Shown: positions 15,307 through 24,142, counted from the first letter of the stretch. The stretch is 64,000 nt of DNA from Bacteroidota bacterium (GCA_022710185.1 JAKLHK010000017.1:1-64000); one strand, 5' to 3'. Program-made: numbers and translations. The notes: generated by a model not told the origin, from the letters alone.

Positions 15307-16483
15307 CAGCTTCTATATCGAGGTGTTCTGTGAACAGAAAAGCCACAGCCAGGAAAGGATTTGCGGCGACGTCTTTGTTTCCCGGCGCGTCAAGGAGGAA
15401 GGCCGTACCATCGTCGTCCTCTCCGATGGCATGGGCCATGGGGTCAAGGCCAATATGCTGGCAACCCTCACCTCCACCATGGCGCTCAACTTCACCGAGG
15501 AGCATAAGGACGTAGCCCGCATCGCTGAGATCATCATGAATACGCTCCCGGTATGTTCGGAGCGTAAAATGAGCTACTCCACCTTCACCATCATCGATAT
15601 CGAACACCACGGACAAACGCGCATCATGGAATACGATAACCCCCAAACCCTCATCCTGAGGGGAGGGGAGGAGTTCCAGCCCAACTGGCAGTGCGTTATG
15701 CTGGGGGGAGACCAGCATTCCGGCAAGGAGATACTGACCTGCACCTTCCGCCCCCGAAAAGAGGATCGCATCGTTTTCTGCTCCGATGGTATACCGCAGA
15801 GCGGCATGGGCAGCGAGAAGTTTCCTTTTGGCTGGGGAAGAGACAATATGCGCGACTATGTGCTTAAACTGGTGAGCGACAACCCGGATGTATCCGCTCG
15901 CCATCTGGCAGCCAAGGTGGTGAATTTGGCGCACATCAACGATGGCTATGCGCCCAAGGACGATACCAGTTGCGGGGTGGTCTATTTTCGTGAACCCCGA
16001 CGCTTGCTGCTGTGCACCGGCCCTCCCATCGACGAGGCCAACGATACTGTACTCGCATCCACCGTGAAAGAATTCAAGGGCAGCCGCATCCTCAGCGGGG
16101 CCACCACCAGCGACATCGTGGCCAGGGAATGGAAGGAGAGTATCACGGATACCTTTGAGTTCGATGATCCTGATCTGCCGCCGGTTTCATCCATGCCCGG
16201 CATCGACCTCATCACTGAGGGTATCCTGACCCTGACCAAGGTCACGGACATACTGCGGGATTACAACCCCTCCTATAAACTGGGCAAAGGACCTGCCGAT
16301 CGCATCGTACGTATGCTCATGGAAAGCGATGAGATCCATTTTCTCATCGGAACGCGCATCAATGAGGCCCATCAGGACCCCAGCCTGCCCCTCGACCTTG
16401 AGATCCGCCGTACTGTGGTGCGCCGCATCGCCCGTTTACTGGAAGAAAAGTTCCTGAAGGAAGTCGACGTACGTTTCCTCTGA
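15299..16483 (+). CDS. SpoIIE family PP2C-type protein phosphatase
   Basis: A 394-residue protein. The first 235 residues carry the SpoIIE/PP2C fold: the metal-binding acid in ICGDVFVSRR, VVLSDGMGHG with the central Asp, FCSDGIPQSG and a late DDTSCGVVYF Asp. The C-terminal part (about 240-394) is an extra domain I do not recognise. Such phosphatases dephosphorylate Ser/Thr targets, often anti-sigma antagonists. It overlaps hydS by eight bases, so H2 or redox state sensed by HydS may set phosphatase activity; this pairing is known for phosphatase-linked group C hydrogenases. The substrate protein is not identifiable here. A terminator follows. Confidence 0.88.
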   Translation: MDDSFYIEVFCEQKSHSQERICGDVFVSRRVKEEGRTIVVLSDGMGHGVKANMLATLTSTMALNFTEEHKDVARIAEIIMNTLPVCSERKMSYSTFTIIDIEHHGQTRIMEYDNPQTLILRGGEEFQPNWQCVMLGGDQHSGKEILTCTFRPRKEDRIVFCSDGIPQSGMGSEKFPFGWGRDNMRDYVLKLVSDNPDVSARHLAAKVVNLAHINDGYAPKDDTSCGVVYFREPRRLLLCTGPPIDEANDTVLASTVKEFKGSRILSGATTSDIVAREWKESITDTFEFDDPDLPPVSSMPGIDLITEGILTLTKVTDILRDYNPSYKLGKGPADRIVRMLMESDEIHFLIGTRINEAHQDPSLPLDLEIRRTVVRRIARLLEEKFLKEVDVRFL

Positions 16484-16496
16484 TCATTTAGGCCCC

Positions 16497-16537
16497 AAAA
16501 AACAGGACCGCCGGAGGGATGTGCCCAACCGGCGGTC
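16497..16537. terminator. Bidirectional terminator between convergent operons
   Basis: GACCGCCGG (16506-16514) pairs perfectly with CCGGCGGTC (16529-16537) around a 14-base loop. On the minus strand the stem is followed by CTG and six T residues, ideal for stopping hndBCDA; on the plus strand only GTTTG follows. The stem and its GTTTG flank resemble the hairpin at 55462. Confidence 0.75.
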
Positions 16538-16594
16538 GTTTGCCCCCATTTTACCTAACCAACCAATAATGTGGGACAAGCGTTTCCTGTTCAG

Positions 16595-17083
16595 TTAGTC
16601 ATTCTCGTATTCCTTCAGTATGGCTTTCACCTCATCTGGAGCCACACGCCCGTAGGTCTTCTCTCCGATCATCACCACCGGGGCCAATCCGCAGGCGCCT
16701 ACACAGCGCAGGCAGTTGATCGAGAACTTTCCGTCGGGGGTAGTCTCGCCAATACCGATGCTCAGCTGCTTGCGAAACTCGTCCAGTACTTTTTCTGCCC
16801 CGCGCACGTAACAGGCTGTGCCTGTGCAGATAGAGATGGGGTTGCGCCCTTTCGGGATCATGGAGAAGAAGGAGTAGAAGGTAACCACCCCATACACCCG
16901 GGCTACGGGCACATTCAGTTCCTCAGCCACCATTTCCTGTACCTCGGCCGGCAGGTAACCGAAAATCCCCTGGGCCTTGTGCAGGACGTTGATCAATTCA
17001 CCTTCCTGGTTCCCGAAGGAACGGCATACCTCGCGCAGTTTCTCTGCCTGGTGCTGCTTCAGTTCTACCTTGATGCTTGTCAT
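16595..17083 (-). CDS. hndA: NAD-linked [FeFe]-hydrogenase subunit HndA (NuoE-like)
   Basis: A 162-residue NuoE-type subunit carrying one [2Fe-2S] cluster in a thioredoxin fold. A helical N-domain (LINVLHKAQGIFGYLPAEV) precedes the ligands CTGTAC (CX4C) and CVGAC (CX3C). Both parts are complete, unlike the fused NuoE remnant in the sensor operon. It is the last gene of hndBCDA, 27 bases after hndD. In Hnd/Hyd complexes this subunit passes electrons between the flavin subunit and the hydrogenase. It could equally be named hydC. Confidence 0.93.
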   Translation of the reverse strand: MTSIKVELKQHQAEKLREVCRSFGNQEGELINVLHKAQGIFGYLPAEVQEMVAEELNVPVARVYGVVTFYSFFSMIPKGRNPISICTGTACYVRGAEKVLDEFRKQLSIGIGETTPDGKFSINCLRCVGACGLAPVVMIGEKTYGRVAPDEVKAILKEYEND

Positions 17084-17110
17084 GACTTTCTCTTCTTGAT
17101 TTCGCCTTAC

Positions 17111-18883
17111 TTAACCAATGGAAACCTTGCGCTTCTTCTTTTCGAAGTAGTGGGTATGCAGCAGATGATGGGCCTTCTCACTGAGTGGCTGGCCCAGGAA
17201 GGAGGCATATAGCTCCTGTATCGCTGGGTTCTCGTGGGATTTGCGGATCACTTTTAGCTCATCCTCGGTATATATCGCCTTCTGACGGGCTTTGAGGATG
17301 GAAGAATCCCCATGGTGAAGCGGTTGCCCGCCCCCTCCGATGCAACCTCCCGGACAGGCCATGATCTCGATGGCGTGATATTCAGACTTGCCTTCCCTGA
17401 TCTCTTCCAGCAATTTGCGGGCATTTCCCAGTCCATGGGCAATGCCGATGCGCAACGGAAATCCGTTGAAGTCCACGGTGGCGCTGCGGATGTTTTCCAG
17501 GCCACGCAGCTCCTTGAAGTCCACGCGATTCAGGCTCTTACCTGTATGGATCTCATAAGCGGTGCGTACGGCAGCTTCGATCACCCCTCCGGTTGTGCCG
17601 AAGATCACTGCCGCACCAGTCGATTCGCCCATGGGCTGGTCGAAATCGGAATCGGGCAGCTGCTTCAGGTCCAGGTTGGCCTGTTTGATCAGGTTCGCCA
17701 GTTCCCTGGTGGTGAGGGCATAATCCACATCCGGATTTCCATCTACCGAAAACTCCTCCCGCTGGCATTCGTACTTCTTGGCCAGGCAGGGCATGATGCT
17801 GACCACGACCAGATCTTCCCGGTTTACCCCGATGCGCTCGGCAAACCAGGTCTTGGCAATGGAGCCGAACATCTGCTGGGGAGAACGGGCGGTGGAAGGG
17901 ATGTCCTTCATGTCTGCAAAATAGGTCTCGAAGAAGTTAACCCAGGCCGGACAGCAGGAGGTGAGGATGGGCAGGCGGACCTGCTTGTCACCTTCCAGGA
18001 AACGGGTGAGCCGCCCCAGGAGCTCGGTGCCTTCTTCCATAATGGTCAGGTCGGCGGCGAAGTCGGTATCGAAAACATGGTCAAACCCCAGTTCCCTCAG
18101 GGCGCTCACCATTTTCCCGGTCACCAGGGTTCCGGGTTCCATGCCGAAGGCCTCGCCCAGGGCTGCGCGCACGGCGGGAGCGGTTTGTACGATCACTGTT
18201 TTCCCAGGATCGGCCAGGGCCCTCAGCACCTTGCCGGTATGGTCCACTTCGGTAAGGGCTGCCGTAGGGCAAACCGCAACACATTGCCCGCAATAGGTGC
18301 AGGAGGAATACTCCAGGTTCATTTCGAAGGCAGGGGCGACTACGGCCTGGAATCCCCGGTTCACGCCGCTCAGGGCACCCACGGTCTGAAAATCGTTGCA
18401 CATCATTTCGCAGCGCCGGCACAATATGCATTTGTCCACATCGCGAATGATCGACGGGCTGGTGTCCTTGCGGTAGGTCGACTTCTCTCCCTGATAATGG
18501 ATCTCCCGTATGCCGAGTTCCTGGGCCATGGACTGCAGGTCGCAGGTGCCGTTCTTGGCGCAGGTCAGGCATTCGAAGGGATGGTCGGATAGGATAAGCT
18601 CCATCACCGTCCGGCGGGCGTTGAGTACGCGGATGTTATGGGTGCTCACTACCATGCCTTCGGCACAATCGGTGGCGCAGGCTGGCGCCAGGTTGCGCCG
18701 CCCCTCCACTTCCACCACACAAATGCGGCAGCCTGCGGGCTTGTTTTCAATATTTAGGTCGTGCAGCCCCAGGTAGCACAGGGTGGGGATTTGTATCCCC
18801 AGACTGCGGGCCGCTTCCAGCACGGTAGTGCCAGCTGGCACACTAACCGGTTTCTTGTCTATGGTGAGGTTGATCGTGTTCAT
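17111..18883 (-). CDS. hndD: NAD-linked [FeFe]-hydrogenase catalytic subunit HndD/HydA
   Basis: A 590-residue catalytic subunit. In order: [2Fe-2S] domain (Cys36, 52, 55, 69), HX3C cluster (HPFECLTCAKNGTC), ferredoxin domain (CILCRRCEMMC, CTYCGQCVAVC), then the H-cluster domain with L1 TSCCPAW (Cys310/311), L2 MPCLAKK (Cys366) and L3 MACPGGCIGGGG (Cys510/514). The MEEGTE relay segment is intact. All catalytic residues are present, unlike the HydA-like protein at 9120. The start is the ATG at 18883, with a strong AGGAGGAAG site upstream; the open frame continues further upstream but would overlap hndC. A ferredoxin- and NADH-coupled role is expected from the complex type. Confidence 0.95.
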   Translation of the reverse strand: MNTINLTIDKKPVSVPAGTTVLEAARSLGIQIPTLCYLGLHDLNIENKPAGCRICVVEVEGRRNLAPACATDCAEGMVVSTHNIRVLNARRTVMELILSDHPFECLTCAKNGTCDLQSMAQELGIREIHYQGEKSTYRKDTSPSIIRDVDKCILCRRCEMMCNDFQTVGALSGVNRGFQAVVAPAFEMNLEYSSCTYCGQCVAVCPTAALTEVDHTGKVLRALADPGKTVIVQTAPAVRAALGEAFGMEPGTLVTGKMVSALRELGFDHVFDTDFAADLTIMEEGTELLGRLTRFLEGDKQVRLPILTSCCPAWVNFFETYFADMKDIPSTARSPQQMFGSIAKTWFAERIGVNREDLVVVSIMPCLAKKYECQREEFSVDGNPDVDYALTTRELANLIKQANLDLKQLPDSDFDQPMGESTGAAVIFGTTGGVIEAAVRTAYEIHTGKSLNRVDFKELRGLENIRSATVDFNGFPLRIGIAHGLGNARKLLEEIREGKSEYHAIEIMACPGGCIGGGGQPLHHGDSSILKARQKAIYTEDELKVIRKSHENPAIQELYASFLGQPLSEKAHHLLHTHYFEKKKRKVSIG

Positions 18884-18897
18884 GTCCAGCTTCCTCC

Positions 18898-20409
18898 TTA
18901 ATTGATGATCACAGCATCGAACTTGCACTTCTCCAGGCAGGCTCCGCACTTGATGCAGATGGCCTGGTCGATGAAATGGATTTGCTTGCGCTCTCCGCTG
19001 ATGGCGTTCACCGGGCAGTTGCGCGCGCAGGCCGTACATCCTACACAGTTTTCCGGCACGATTTCGTAACGGATAAGTTCGCGGCATACCCCGGCAGGAC
19101 ATTTATGCTCGTCCACATGGGCCAGGTACTCATCCCTGAAGTTGTGCAGGGTAGAAAGAACGGGATTGGGCGAGCTCTGGCCCAGACCGCAAAGCGAGGT
19201 GTCCTTGATGACCAGGCTCAGGTTGTATAAATGATCCAGGTCTTCCCGCGTACCCTGGCCTCGGGTGATTTTCTCCAGCAGTTCATAAAGCCGTTTGTTT
19301 CCAATACGGCAGGGAGTGCATTTGCCACAGCTTTCCTCTACGGTGAAATCGAGGAAGAACTTGGCCACACTCACCATGCAGTCGTCCTCGTCCATCACGA
19401 TCATCCCGCCCGAACCCATCATAGATCCGGCAGCGATGAGGTTGTCGTAGTCGATGGGTGTATCCAGATGGGCAGTAGTGAGGCAGCCTCCCGAAGGACC
19501 TCCGGTCTGCACGGCTTTGAAGGCCTTGCCATGCTGCAGCCCCCCACCGATCTCATAAATGACTTCACGCAGGGTGGTACCCATGGGTACTTCGATCAGG
19601 CCTACCTTGTTGATCTTGCCAGCCAGGGCGAAGACCTTGGTGCCTTTGGACTTTTCTGTGCCTATGGAGGCGAACCATGCGGCGCCCTTAAGGATGATGG
19701 GCGGCACGCTGGCAAAGGTCTCCACATTATTTACATTGGTCGGTTTTCCCAGGTAGCCGGATTCGCTGGGAAAGGGAGGCTTTAAGGTCGGTTCACCCCG
19801 CAGTCCCTCCATGCTGTGGATCAGGGCTGTTTCTTCCCCGCATACGAAGGCACCGGCGCCATAGCGCATTTCAATGTCGAAGGCGAAGCCCGATCCGAAA
19901 AGGTCCTCCCCCAGAAAACCGTAGTCACGGGCCTGGCGAATGGCGATATGGAGTCGTTCGATGGCCAGGGGGTACTCGGCGCGGATGTAGATCAGCCCCT
20001 TGGTGGCCCCGATGCAGTAACCGCAAATGGCCATGGCCTCCAGCACGGTGTGTGGATCCCCTTCCAGAATGGAGCGGTCCATAAAGGCGCCGGGGTCCCC
20101 TTCGTCGGCATTGCACACCACATATTTCTGATCGGCCTGCGGACGGGCCGACAACTGCCATTTGAGCCCGGTGGGGAAGCCTCCGCCTCCCCGGCCCCGT
20201 AGACCGGAATCCATGATGGTGCGGATGGTACCTTCCGGGTCCCCGTCGGCCAGCACCTTGGCCAGCGCGGCATAGGCACCCTGTCCAATGGCATCCTCGA
20301 TGTCCTCGGGGTCGATCACCCCACAGTTCCTGAGCGCAATGCGCAGCTGGGTCGCGGAGGTCTTGCCTCCTTCTGCCCTGTTCCTGATTACTGTTTCCTC
20401 GTTCAACAT
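18898..20409 (-). CDS. hndC: NAD-linked hydrogenase flavoprotein subunit HndC (NuoF-like)
   Basis: A 503-residue NuoF-type subunit. The FMN loop [16 protein letters not shown] and NADH-site segment [13 protein letters not shown] are canonical. The cluster motif ESCGKCTPC with the later [10 protein letters not shown] loop follows, and two C-terminal [4Fe-4S] motifs ([23 protein letters not shown]) give the ferredoxin-interaction domain of bifurcating enzymes. The N-terminal thioredoxin-like ferredoxin usually fused in HydB is absent because it is the separate hndB gene just upstream (12 bases), the Desulfovibrio Hnd arrangement. It oxidises or reduces NAD(H) in the complex. Confidence 0.95.
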   Translation of the reverse strand: MLNEETVIRNRAEGGKTSATQLRIALRNCGVIDPEDIEDAIGQGAYAALAKVLADGDPEGTIRTIMDSGLRGRGGGGFPTGLKWQLSARPQADQKYVVCNADEGDPGAFMDRSILEGDPHTVLEAMAICGYCIGATKGLIYIRAEYPLAIERLHIAIRQARDYGFLGEDLFGSGFAFDIEMRYGAGAFVCGEETALIHSMEGLRGEPTLKPPFPSESGYLGKPTNVNNVETFASVPPIILKGAAWFASIGTEKSKGTKVFALAGKINKVGLIEVPMGTTLREVIYEIGGGLQHGKAFKAVQTGGPSGGCLTTAHLDTPIDYDNLIAAGSMMGSGGMIVMDEDDCMVSVAKFFLDFTVEESCGKCTPCRIGNKRLYELLEKITRGQGTREDLDHLYNLSLVIKDTSLCGLGQSSPNPVLSTLHNFRDEYLAHVDEHKCPAGVCRELIRYEIVPENCVGCTACARNCPVNAISGERKQIHFIDQAICIKCGACLEKCKFDAVIIN

Positions 20410-20421
20410 TTCCGTCGCGTA

Positions 20422-20808
20422 TTATTCCAGGGTCACCTTTTCGTAGTTCCGGGGGATATGCCCATCCACCATCTCGCCCTGGCGGATGTACCGCTCGATG
20501 ATCTGGTCTGCCCGGGCCGGGTCAACCCCACCGAACACCATGGGCTCAGCGCCGGGGAGCGTGACCTCTATGGTAGGCTCGGCATAGCAGTAGCCCATGC
20601 AGCCGGTCCTCAATACGCGTGCTTCGATGTGGCGTTTGGGGAGCTCCTCCACCAGGTACTCATAAGTGCTTTTCGCTCCTGAGGCCAGGCCGCAGGTGGC
20701 CAGGGCTACCCTGACCTCCACTATGCCCTGCTCACGGCGCTCCAGGCTCATCTGCTCCCGCGAAGCCCGGATCCGGTGCAATTGTTCTGCTGTTCTGATG
20801 CGTTCCAT
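20422..20808 (-). CDS. hndB: Thioredoxin-like [2Fe-2S] subunit HndB
   Basis: A 128-residue protein. An N-terminal helix of about 25 residues precedes a thioredoxin-like ferredoxin with ATCGLASGAKS and TGCMGYCYAEP. Only three cysteines are visible where four ligands are usual, so the cluster may use another ligand or be unusual. It corresponds to HndB, or to the N-terminal domain of fused HydB proteins. It is the first gene of hndBCDA; a promoter box and one strong plus one weak Rex box precede it. The role is presumably electron transfer or assembly in the complex. Confidence 0.85.
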   Translation of the reverse strand: MERIRTAEQLHRIRASREQMSLERREQGIVEVRVALATCGLASGAKSTYEYLVEELPKRHIEARVLRTGCMGYCYAEPTIEVTLPGAEPMVFGGVDPARADQIIERYIRQGEMVDGHIPRNYEKVTLE

Positions 20809-20834
20809 GCGTTGCGTATACTGTTCAATAACCG

Positions 20835-20852
20835 TTGTTATTCAAATAACAG
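20835..20852. promoter_or_regulatory. Rex operator upstream of hndBCDA
   Basis: TTGTTA, spacer TTCAAA, TAACAG: one mismatch to the perfect box. It lies just downstream of the -7 box, across the expected transcription start. Confidence 0.75.
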
Positions 20853-20854
20853 CA

Positions 20855-20862
20855 CAAAGGTA
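20855..20862 (-). promoter_or_regulatory. -7 box TACCTTTG of hndBCDA
   Basis: Minus-strand TACCTTTG, exact TAnnTTTG match, about 47 bases upstream of the hndB ATG and adjacent to the Rex box. Confidence 0.6.
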
Positions 20863-20908
20863 GGTATTGCGACGGATCTTCAAAGAAAAATGTGTGAAAA
20901 GAGTAACA

Positions 20909-20926
20909 ATGTGAATAAAATAACAG
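20909..20926. promoter_or_regulatory. Weak second Rex-like box upstream of hndBCDA
   Basis: ATGTGA, spacer ATAAAA, TAACAG: two mismatches to TTGTGA/TAACAA-type Rex sites. It lies about 50 bases upstream of the -7 box. Confidence 0.35.
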
Positions 20927-21103
20927 TATTTTATAATGATTCCAATTAATCTCCCCGGGTGAGCCTCCCAACGCTAGTCAGACCAAAACGCGGTCAGCAA
21001 TAAATGCGCCCATGTGCCCATGCGAACAGGCGCACAGCTGAGTGTCGCCCATACCCAGGGCAACCCACATGACTTTCCTGTCCGCCTTTCTGTTCATCCG
21101 GAG
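20927..21103. other. Intergenic stretch without a supported gene
   Basis: Together with the flanking promoter and terminator this makes a gene-free gap of about 330 bases between the two hydrogenase operons. I see no gene, RNA motif or repeat in this part. Confidence 0.5.
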
Positions 21104-21130
21104 AAAAAAAGAGCCGCCCGCAGGCAGCTC
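21104..21130 (-). terminator. Intrinsic terminator of the hydCBA operon
   Basis: On the minus strand GAGCTGCC, loop TGCG, GGCGGCTC (one G-U pair) is followed directly by seven T residues. It begins 12 bases after the hydA stop codon. Confidence 0.85.
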
Positions 21131-21141
21131 TCAATTCAGTC

Positions 21142-22935
21142 TCAGTATCGTTTCCGCGGTTTGTAATGCGTATGCAGCAAGGCATGGGAGCGATGCCCCA
21201 GGGGCTCACCCAGGAAGTCCTTGTATATCTGCACCACCTCCGGGTTCTCATGCGACTTGCGGATCGGCAGGCCTTCGTCTTCGGCATAAATGGCCTGAGC
21301 CCGCTTCTCACGGATATCAGCAGAGGTAGGAATGGGCTGCCCACCGCCTCCAAGGCATCCTCCTGGACAGGCCATCACCTCGATGAAGTGGTAGCTTGCC
21401 TTCTGGTCGCGGACCGCAGTCATCAGCTCTTTGGCGTTGACCAGTCCATGGGCCACGGCCACTTTCATTTCAACACCTTCCAGGAAGCTCCATTCCGGAC
21501 GGGTGCCGGTAATGGTGATGGTGGCTTCCCTCACCCCTTCCATGCCACGTACCGGGGTGATGTTGAGGTTGTTGAATGGTACCTCACGGCCGGTAACGAT
21601 CTCGTAGGCGGTACGCAGCGCGGCCTCCATTACCCCACCGGTGGCTCCGAAGATCACGGCAGCCCCCGTACCTTCACCCATGATGCTGTCGTAGTGCATG
21701 TCGTCCAGCTTGGTGAACTCTATGCCCGCCTGTTTGATCATCATAGCCAGTTCACGGGTCGTCAGCACATAGTCTACATCCTGATATCCGCTGGCCCGCA
21801 TCTCCGGGCGGTTGGCCTCGAACTTCTTGGCGGTGCAGGGCATGATGGAAACCGAGACGATGTTCTTGGGATCCAACCCCTTCTTCTGGGCATAATAGGT
21901 TTTAGCCAGGGCACCGAACATCTGCTGGGGCGACTTGCAGGTGGAAACATTGGGCAGCAGCTCGGGGAAGGTATGTTCAATGAACTTGATCCAGCCCGGG
22001 GAACAGGAGGTGGTCATCGGCAGCGTAACCGTCTCATCCTTATCCACGATGGCCTTCTTCAGGCGGGTGAGGAGCTCCGTGCCTTCTTCCATGATGGTGA
22101 GGTCGGCGGTGAAGTCGGTATCCAGGACCGAGTCGAAGCCGATGTGCTTCAGCGCAGAGACCAGTTTACCGGTGACCCTGTGCCCCGGTTCCAGACCGAG
22201 GTCCTCGCCCAGTCCGATGCGAACGGCCGGTGCCGTCTGCACAACCACATGCTTGAAGGGGTTGTTGATATGGTCCCACACCTCTTCCATATAGTTGCGC
22301 TCCACCAAAGCTCCGGTCGGGCAGCGGTTGATACACTGTCCGCAATTGGTGCAAACCACGTTGTGCAATGACTTGTCCATGAAGGTGGTGATGCGCTGGT
22401 GGTCCCCTTTGCAGGCCACAGCCAGGGCACCCACTGCCTGAAGTTCTTCGCAGGTGCGCACGCAGCGCTGGCAGCGGATGCACTTGCTGTTGTCCTTCTG
22501 TATGGAAGGACTGGAGATATCCAGGATCTTATCGGAGGCCTTCACCAGGTCGAGGAACACATGGTCCCCCACACGGTATTCGGCGGCCAGCTCCTGCAGC
22601 TCGCAGTGACCGTTCTTGAAGCACTTGGTGCAGTCGGCATTGTGCTCCGACAGCAGCAGTTCGATCACATGCTTGCGGGCGGTACGTACCTTGGCGCTGT
22701 TGGTGAACACCTCCATGCCTTCAGCGACGGGCATGGCGCAGGCAGCGGCCAGGGCCCGGGCTCCGGTAATCTCTACCACGCAGACCCGGCAATTGCCGGC
22801 CACACTGAGGTCGGGATGAAAGCAGAGGGTGGGGATACGGAAGTTCAGCTTGTTGGCAGCCTGCACTATAGTGGAGCCTTCGGGTACGGAGACCGGGATA
22901 TTGTTGATCTTGAGATTGACCATATAATTGCTCAT
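21142..22935 (-). CDS. hydA: NAD-linked [FeFe]-hydrogenase catalytic subunit HydA (second enzyme)
   Basis: A 597-residue catalytic subunit with [2Fe-2S] domain (Cys38, 49, 52, 66), His/Cys cluster (HNADCTKCFKNGHC), ferredoxin motifs (CIRCQRCVRTC, CTNCGQCINRC) and an H-cluster domain. L1 is TSCSPGW (Cys311, Ser312) rather than TSCCP; L2 is MPCTAKK (Cys367); L3 is MACPGGCLGGGG. The MEEGTE relay segment is intact. The Ser at the second L1 position is a variant I recall from other NAD-linked hydrogenases, but it falls where the cluster ligand is assigned in CpI and should be checked. It is last in the hydCBA operon, 21 bases after hydB, with a terminator behind. Physiologically H2 evolution from NADH is likely. 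Confidence 0.93.
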   Translation of the reverse strand: MSNYMVNLKINNIPVSVPEGSTIVQAANKLNFRIPTLCFHPDLSVAGNCRVCVVEITGARALAAACAMPVAEGMEVFTNSAKVRTARKHVIELLLSEHNADCTKCFKNGHCELQELAAEYRVGDHVFLDLVKASDKILDISSPSIQKDNSKCIRCQRCVRTCEELQAVGALAVACKGDHQRITTFMDKSLHNVVCTNCGQCINRCPTGALVERNYMEEVWDHINNPFKHVVVQTAPAVRIGLGEDLGLEPGHRVTGKLVSALKHIGFDSVLDTDFTADLTIMEEGTELLTRLKKAIVDKDETVTLPMTTSCSPGWIKFIEHTFPELLPNVSTCKSPQQMFGALAKTYYAQKKGLDPKNIVSVSIMPCTAKKFEANRPEMRASGYQDVDYVLTTRELAMMIKQAGIEFTKLDDMHYDSIMGEGTGAAVIFGATGGVMEAALRTAYEIVTGREVPFNNLNITPVRGMEGVREATITITGTRPEWSFLEGVEMKVAVAHGLVNAKELMTAVRDQKASYHFIEVMACPGGCLGGGGQPIPTSADIREKRAQAIYAEDEGLPIRKSHENPEVVQIYKDFLGEPLGHRSHALLHTHYKPRKRY

Positions 22936-22956
22936 GGCTTTCGGAATTTTCGGTGA

Positions 22957-24123
22957 TTAGTAGATGATCTCTTCCCTGAAGTTGTTCACGATGGAGTTGA
23001 AGGGGTTGGCCACGGACTGTCCCAGACCGCATTTGGCGGCCACTTTCATGGTGTCGGCCAGTTTCTTCAACTCTTCCAGATAGTCCGGCTTGCGCTCACC
23101 GCGCTTCACGGCCTCTATGCCTTTCAGCAGCTGCTGGCAACCAACCCGGCAGGGTGTGCACTGTCCGCAGCTTTCTTCGGTGAAGAACTCCAGATAGTCG
23201 TGCAACACGTTGTACATGGAACGGCTGCTGTTGAAGATCATCATGGAGCCTCCGGTGGGGATACCTTCGAACCCGATGATGGTGTCGCGGAACTGTTTAC
23301 GCGGCACGCAATGGCCTGAAGCGCCCCCGACCTGTACGGCCTTGGTGTCCCCGTCTCCGAAGCTGTCCACGAAATCAGCCAGGGGCATGCCCAGCTCAAG
23401 CTCGTAAATGCCGGCGATCGGGGTGTCTCCTGACACGCTGAAAACCTTGGAACCGCGGGAGTCCTGGGTACCCAGGGCCTTGAACTCGGTAGGACCGAGA
23501 CGGGTAATCATGGTGGTATACACCAGGGTCTCCACGTTGTTGATGGCCGTTGGCTTGTGATTGTACCCCGCACGGGTAGGGTAGGGCGGCTTGTTGCGGG
23601 GCTCACCACGCTTGCCTTCCATCGACTCGAACAGGGCGCTCTCTTCACCGCAGATATAGGCTCCGGACCCGGAGCGTATGCTGATGTGGAAATCAAACTT
23701 CAGCTCCTTCATCAGGGCGTTGAAGGTCTCCAGCTTGGCGTTCAGGGACCGGAGCAGGAAATTGTACTCCCCCCTGAGATAGATGTAGCCTTCGCGGGCG
23801 CCGATCACATAGCCACAAACGGCCATGCCCACGAACACCTTCTCGGGCACCTGGTCCAGGATCTCCCTGTCCTTGAAGGTCCCGGGCTCGCCTTCATCTG
23901 CGTTGCAGATTACATACTTATCCTCTGATACCTCGTTGCGGGTGAACTTCCACTTGAGTCCGGTCGGGAAACCGGCACCCCCGCGGCCCTTCAGCCCCGA
24001 ATCAATGATATCCAGGATGATGTCGTCAGGATTGCGCTGCAGGGTTTTCGAAAGGAGCTCGCGTGGATTGCAGGTGTCCTTGGCAAAGATGATATCGACT
24101 TTCTTTATGGTCTTATGTTCCAT
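22957..24123 (-). CDS. hydB: Minimal NuoF-like hydrogenase subunit HydB
   Basis: A 388-residue NuoF core with FMN loop [21 protein letters not shown]-site NADEGEPGTFKDR, cluster motif ESCGQCTPC and the CGLGQSVANP loop. It lacks both the N-terminal thioredoxin-like ferredoxin and the C-terminal two-cluster ferredoxin found in bifurcating HydB proteins, including hndC in this window. Similar reduced enzymes, for example from Syntrophomonas, are reported to use NADH without ferredoxin. I start at the ATG at 24123, 19 bases after the hydC stop; the open frame continues upstream into hydC. The missing C-terminal domain is seen directly; NADH-only chemistry is inference. Confidence 0.92.
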   Translation of the reverse strand: MEHKTIKKVDIIFAKDTCNPRELLSKTLQRNPDDIILDIIDSGLKGRGGAGFPTGLKWKFTRNEVSEDKYVICNADEGEPGTFKDREILDQVPEKVFVGMAVCGYVIGAREGYIYLRGEYNFLLRSLNAKLETFNALMKELKFDFHISIRSGSGAYICGEESALFESMEGKRGEPRNKPPYPTRAGYNHKPTAINNVETLVYTTMITRLGPTEFKALGTQDSRGSKVFSVSGDTPIAGIYELELGMPLADFVDSFGDGDTKAVQVGGASGHCVPRKQFRDTIIGFEGIPTGGSMMIFNSSRSMYNVLHDYLEFFTEESCGQCTPCRVGCQQLLKGIEAVKRGERKPDYLEELKKLADTMKVAAKCGLGQSVANPFNSIVNNFREEIIY

Positions 24124-24142
24124 GGCGTGAGAGGTGTTACGC

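Noticed and set aside
17312..18592. 426-codon plus-strand open frame opposite hndD
   Set aside because: It is antisense to a catalytic hydrogenase gene with clear motifs; long antisense frames are expected in GC-rich coding DNA and the translation shows no family features.
21166..22371. 401-codon plus-strand open frame opposite hydA
   Set aside because: Shadow of hydA, with His/Gly-rich low-complexity translation and no start signals.
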